This document shows, one piece after another, positions 60,419 to 64,000 of a stretch of 64,000 nucleotides of DNA (position 1 is its first letter; each line of letters opens with the position of its first letter). The stretch is from assembly GCA_900635465.1 (NCBI GenBank), contig LR134135.1:1984001-2048000 (forward strand). Reading direction: 5' to 3'. This DNA comes from Lelliottia amnigena. Lineage in GTDB: Bacteria > Pseudomonadota > Gammaproteobacteria > Enterobacterales > Enterobacteriaceae. The position numbers and the translations under genes are program-made. Below the pieces are notes generated by a model. That model ran no database searches. It was not told where the DNA came from and saw nothing but the letters and a program-made list of their open reading frames with translations.

Positions 60419-60868
60419 ATGAATCCAGCAAAACGTATGACCGTCCTGATCGCGCTTTCCAGCCTGTTGACCGGTTGCTCGGTGGGCGTGGGTGGTTTCG
60501 GCATCGGCGGAGGAAGCAACGGCGTAGGAGTGGGCGCGGGATTGTCCTTTCCGATAGGGGGCTCCGCCTCGACCAAAGACAACGCTACGGATTCCCAACA
60601 GCCTGACTGCAACGGCGAGGTGTATCAGGTGCAGCCGATCTACCCAGCGCAGGCGGCAGCGCAGGAATTTGAAGGAAAAGTCGCGGTGAAATTTGATGTG
60701 AAACCGAATGGACGGGCAACGAATTACAGTGCAAAAGGCGATAAAGCCTTCTTTGCCGAAACGTGGAAAGCGGTCTCCCGCAGCTGCTGGTCACCAAGCG
60801 TGAGTCGGGATTTTGAGGTGGAATTTACCCTGCATAAACCCGTGACGCTAGCGCCTGTCGCACCGTAA
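60419..60868 (+). CDS. Lipoprotein with TonB-like C-terminal domain
   Basis: The 149-residue lipoprotein has the lipobox LSSLLTGC followed by a glycine-rich stretch (VGVGGFGIGGGSNGVG). The C-terminal half, YPAQAAAQEFEGKVAVKFDV to SRSCWSPSV, resembles the TonB C-terminal fold with two cysteines. The start at 60419 (MNPAKRMTVL) follows the trg terminator. The glycine-rich region is unusual. No E. coli relative is recognised; function unknown. Confidence 0.75.
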   Translation: MNPAKRMTVLIALSSLLTGCSVGVGGFGIGGGSNGVGVGAGLSFPIGGSASTKDNATDSQQPDCNGEVYQVQPIYPAQAAAQEFEGKVAVKFDVKPNGRATNYSAKGDKAFFAETWKAVSRSCWSPSVSRDFEVEFTLHKPVTLAPVAP

Positions 60869-60903
60869 AAAAACGGCCCGTCACATTACGCGGCGGGCCG
60901 TAG
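60867..60903 (-). terminator. Terminator between the lipoprotein and the PQQ dehydrogenase genes
   Basis: ACGGCCCG (60873-60880) / CGGGCCGT (60894-60901), with A6 before it, hence T6 on the minus strand. Serves mainly the dehydrogenase gene. Confidence 0.88.
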
Positions 60904-60917
60904 AACGTGTTACCCGG

Positions 60918-63300
60918 TTACGGTTTATCAGGCAACGCGTAGGCAATGATGTAATCACCACGATCCGGCGACTGGCGTGCGCCACCCGCGTTAATGATGA
61001 TGTACTGTTTGCCAGTTTTCGGTGAGACGTAGGTCATCGGTCCCGACTGGCTGCCCACTGGCAGACGGTCTTTCCAGATCTCTTTCCCGGTCGCCGTATC
61101 AAACGCGCGCAGGTAGAAATCCTGCGTCCCTGCAAAGAACAGCAGCCCTGACTGCGTGGACAGCGATGCACCCAGCGTTGGCATCCCGATTGGGATAGGC
61201 ATGTGCATACGAATGCCCAGCGGACCGGTATCTTCAACGGTCCCTACCGGAACCTGCCACACCAGCTTGCCGCTTTTCAGATCCACGGCGGACATCGTCC
61301 CGAATGGCGGTTTCTGGCAGGGAATGCCCAGCGGCGACAAGAAACGCTCGCGCATTGCGCCAAACGGCGTGCCGTCCATCGGCACAATTCCCATCTCAAT
61401 GCCGCTGGCATTTTTGGCGACGTTCGCACGCGGCACCATATAGTTTGCCAGCCCCAGACGCATATCATTGACAAACATCAGGCCGTTATTCGGGTCCACC
61501 GAAACGCTGCCCCAGTTCATGCCGCCGAGTGAGCCCGGGAACTGCAGGGAACGATCAAGGCCTGGCGGCGTAAAGACGCCCTGATGACGCATCTCTTTAA
61601 ACTGAATACGGCACAGCAGCAGATCGACCGGCGTCGCCCCCACATGTCGGATTCGGTCAGCGTCTGGTTGCCAATCATCGGCATACCGACAGAATACGGC
61701 TGCGTCGGAGAATAGCGTTCGCCCTGAATCGTGCCCGCAGGGACAGGACGTTCCTCGACTTTCGCTACCGGCTCACCGGTTTCGCGGTTGAGCATAAAAA
61801 TCATGCCCTGTTTGCTGGTTTGCACCAGAACCGGGGTCGTGCCGCCTTTATCGTCCGGCAAGTCGTACAGCAGCGGTTGTGACGGCAGGTCAAAGTCCCA
61901 CAGGTCGTGGTGAGTGGTTTGATAATGCCAGCGCACCTGACCGGTCGTTGCATCAACGGCCACAATGGATGAACTGTATTTGTCGTCCAGGGCGGTACGT
62001 TCACCCGCGTAAAAATCAGGCGTCGCGTTTCCGGTCGGGAGATAAATCAGGTTCAGCTTTGCGTCATAAGACATGGCCGACCAGACGTTTGGCGTACCGC
62101 GCGTATAGGTCTGACCTTCTGGCGGCAGGCCGGTGATAGCAGGATTTCCCGGATCCCATGCCCATGCCAGTTTACCGGTACGAACGTCATACGCACGCAC
62201 CACGCCCGGCGGTTCACCGGTGGAGAAGTTATCGGCGACACGGCCTCCGACGACGACCACATTCCCGGCCACCAGCGGCGTTGAGGTCTGCTGGTAATAA
62301 CCGGGTTTGATTTCGCCCATACCAACGCTGAGATCGACGATGCCACGATCGCCAAAGTCTTCGCAGAGCTTGCCGGTATCGGCATTGATCGCAATCAGGC
62401 GGGCATCCGTCGTCGGCAGGAACAGGCGACGCGGGCAGGCTGCTGGCTGAGTGTTTACTTGTGACGTTGTCACAGATTGAGTGTCTTCAAAATAACCCAA
62501 ACCACGACAGCGCTGCCAGTTTGGCGCGGTGGCCTTGGAATCGTAACGCCATTTTTCTTTACCAGAATCCACATCCAGCGCCAGCACTTTGCTGTACGGT
62601 GTGCAGACAAACAGCGTGTCGCCTATCTGCAAAGGAGTGTTCTGATCTTCAGCGCCGGAGCCGTTGCTCTGCGGAATGTCACCCGTATGCGCGGTCCACG
62701 CCACTTTCAAGGTACTGATGTTTTGCTTGTTGATCTGATCCAGCGCGGCAAAGCGGTCACCGTGTGTGGTGTTCCCCCAATGTTCCCAGTTTTTTTGCTG
62801 CTCGCCAGGCGCAACCGGTTTTACCGGAACGGGCTCATTCGCGGCAACGAGCGTTTGCGGTTTGAACATCCAGCCAACGCTCACCAGCATCGCCAGCGCG
62901 AGAATAGCCGCTAGCATGAAAGCCGGTTTTTTATTCACGGGTACGTTGCGGTTCGCCGCACGCAGGAAGGGCCAAACCAGGGCACATAGAAAGGCGAGGA
63001 CGGCGAGGGTAAACAGGCGCGAGAACAGCGGCCAGAAATCCCAGCCAGCATCATTCACTGCCCAAAAGATCGATGCAATAAAGGCGACAGCGTAAAGAAT
63101 GATCCCGCTGATTCGACGGTGAAAATTAAAAAGGCGGAGATCAACATCACTACGCCAACGATGAGGAAGTACCAGGTTCCCCCGACGGTAGCGAGCTTCA
63201 AGCCCAAGCCGCCAATTGCCAGGCCGATGATTGTCATCAGCCCCACCAGGAGCCACTGCAGGAATTTTGCTATCCCGCGCGGCGCGCTGCCAAATGCCAT
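60918..63300 (-). pseudogene. Membrane-bound PQQ-dependent dehydrogenase (glucose/quinate/shikimate family), frame broken by two missing bases
   Basis: The start at 63300 (MAFGSAPRGIAKFL) has AAGGAGACAG. Five N-terminal membrane helices are followed by a periplasmic eight-bladed propeller with ADNFSTGEPPGVVRAYDV, THHDLWDFDLPSQP and GARQSPDRGDYIIAYAL. One base is missing near 63127 (GCCTTTTTAATTTTC) and one G near 61643 (TGGGGGCGACG, after ESDMWG). Correcting both gives 794 residues, the family length. It would feed electrons from an aldose or quinate to ubiquinone. It is not a close match to E. coli Gcd, so the substrate is open. No pqq genes in the window. Confidence 0.86.
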
Positions 63301-63540
63301 TTCTGTCTCCTTAAAGACCTCGTATTTTCCCCGTAACGCCACGCTGCGCATGTACCATATGGGTAATTGAGTTCGGATTTAATAATGATTTATTGAAAAT
63401 ATACCGTTTGTACGGCTTTCGAACGCACGTGAATAAAGTTCGAATGAACCATTTGGTGAATTCGCGGCTATGATAAAACTGTTAAATTGTTTTGCGCAAT
63501 TGTTAATGAAAGATTTCGCATTATTTGAATAACAGAAACA

Positions 63541-63566
63541 AAAAACCCGTCAGCGTGACGGGTCGG
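63541..63566 (-). terminator. Terminator of ydcI
   Basis: ACCCGTCA GCG TGACGGGT with A5 on the plus strand, thus a T-run on the minus strand. Confidence 0.88.
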
Positions 63567-63585
63567 AGAAGCATAAGGGGGTGAA

Positions 63586-64000
63586 TCAGATAGGCATGGA
63601 TTTGCGGATGGCGCTGAGAAGCGACTGCGCACCGGAAGAAAGCGGGATATCCACGCGCGTCAGGATGCCGATAGGTTCACCGGCGCCTGGTGATGCCACC
63701 GGGAGCGCCGACAAACAGCCCTGACGTAAATCCTCTTTCACCGCGCCGGAGGGGACGAACCACACGTAGTCATAGTCCACCGTCAACTGGCGAGAAAGCG
63801 AAGCTGAAAGCGTTTCGATACAGCCTGACGGTAATGTGCAGCCCTGCATCTGGAGCATGACTTCGGCGTTGTGGCGCGGCGCGGTGCCTTTCGGGGAAAC
63901 GACTACCGGCCATTCCATGACCCGGCTTAGTGTGACAGTGTCACGTAATAAAGGGTGTCCAGGGCGCACGACCAGTTTCAGTGATTCCAGGAACAAAAGT
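63586..64000 (-). CDS. ydcI: YdcI, LysR-family regulator, C-terminal part
   Basis: The frame is open to the window edge; about 137 residues of the ligand-binding domain are present, beginning LLFLESLKLVVRPGHPLL and ending SAIRKSMPI. It matches E. coli YdcI, a LysR-type regulator linked to pH and acid tolerance in enterobacteria. The apparent start at 63996 is not real: the codon before it continues the conserved sequence. In E. coli ydcI lies next to trg; here the lipoprotein and PQQ dehydrogenase genes lie between. Confidence 0.94.
   Translation of the reverse strand, partial: LLFLESLKLVVRPGHPLLRDTVTLSRVMEWPVVVSPKGTAPRHNAEVMLQMQGCTLPSGCIETLSASLSRQLTVDYDYVWFVPSGAVKEDLRQGCLSALPVASPGAGEPIGILTRVDIPLSSGAQSLLSAIRKSMPI

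Noticed and set aside
61517-63256. Separate gene from the internal start in the PQQ dehydrogenase
   Set aside because: The frame only picks up after a missing base; its first 40 residues are out-of-frame readings of the true N-terminus.
60918-63300. Identification as glucose dehydrogenase gcd
   Set aside because: The family is certain, but differences from E. coli Gcd in the membrane part and propeller leave glucose, quinate or shikimate open.

Overview
The window is a stretch of enterobacterial chromosome. Most genes match Escherichia/Salmonella proteins closely by eye, in the same local order: mlc-bioD2, dmsD, ynfD, ynfC-speG-ynfB-ynfA, the rsp cluster, ydfZ, rspR-ydfG-dcp, ldhA, ydbH-ynbE-ydbL, azoR-hrpA, ydcF-aldA, gapC-cybB, frmRA, trg and ydcI. 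An osmU-type ABC importer sits next to dmsD, as in Salmonella. The gene mix fits an Enterobacter/Lelliottia/Leclercia-like genus, but I cannot fix the genus from this sequence alone. I found no rRNA, tRNA or CRISPR array.

Layout. 1-9.8 kb: end of the glucose repressor gene mlc, bioD2, the osmU importer (compatible solutes), an orphan dmsD, ynfD, an AT-rich insert with an O-methyltransferase, ynfC, speG and ynfB. 9.9-19.6 kb: ynfA, then a sugar-acid catabolic cluster (rspA, an extra MFS transporter, rspB, ydfJ, ydfI) with its GntR regulator rspR further on, plus ydfZ and a universal stress protein flanking an FNR-like site. 19.7-26.2 kb: dcp, followed by an insert carrying a BetT-like transporter and a DUF2254 membrane protein. 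The insert ends in a decayed copy of the dcp 3' end. 26.2-32.8 kb: ldhA, then a mixed accessory block: a divergent chloramphenicol acetyltransferase, a periplasmic pterin-sensor-like protein paired with a GGDEF-EAL membrane enzyme, a ParB/Srx-like protein, and an iterated GGGGCA motif at the edge. 32.8-42.4 kb: envelope genes ydbH-ynbE-ydbL, a second diguanylate cyclase, azoR and hrpA. 42.5-47.3 kb: a tripartite efflux operon that ends in an O-methyltransferase gene. 47.5-55.6 kb: ydcF, aldA, an esterase, gapC, cybB, and an epimerase/MHS-transporter pair. 55.9-56.9 kb: a two-gene cassette of unknown function beside a second GGGGCA cluster. 57-64 kb: formaldehyde detoxification (frmRA), the chemoreceptor trg, a lipoprotein, a PQQ-dependent dehydrogenase and the end of ydcI.

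Two themes deserve attention. First, 29.1-31.6 kb looks like a PruR/DcpA-type module, in which a cysteine-free molybdopterin-fold periplasmic protein would control a dual c-di-GMP enzyme. Second, six genes (osmW, rspB, hrpA, the efflux MFS, the MHS transporter, the PQQ dehydrogenase) carry in total twelve single-base indels, mostly in short homopolymers. Correcting them restores full-length proteins, including exact E. coli lengths for HrpA (1300 aa) and RspB (339 aa). Sequencing error is therefore more likely than gene decay.
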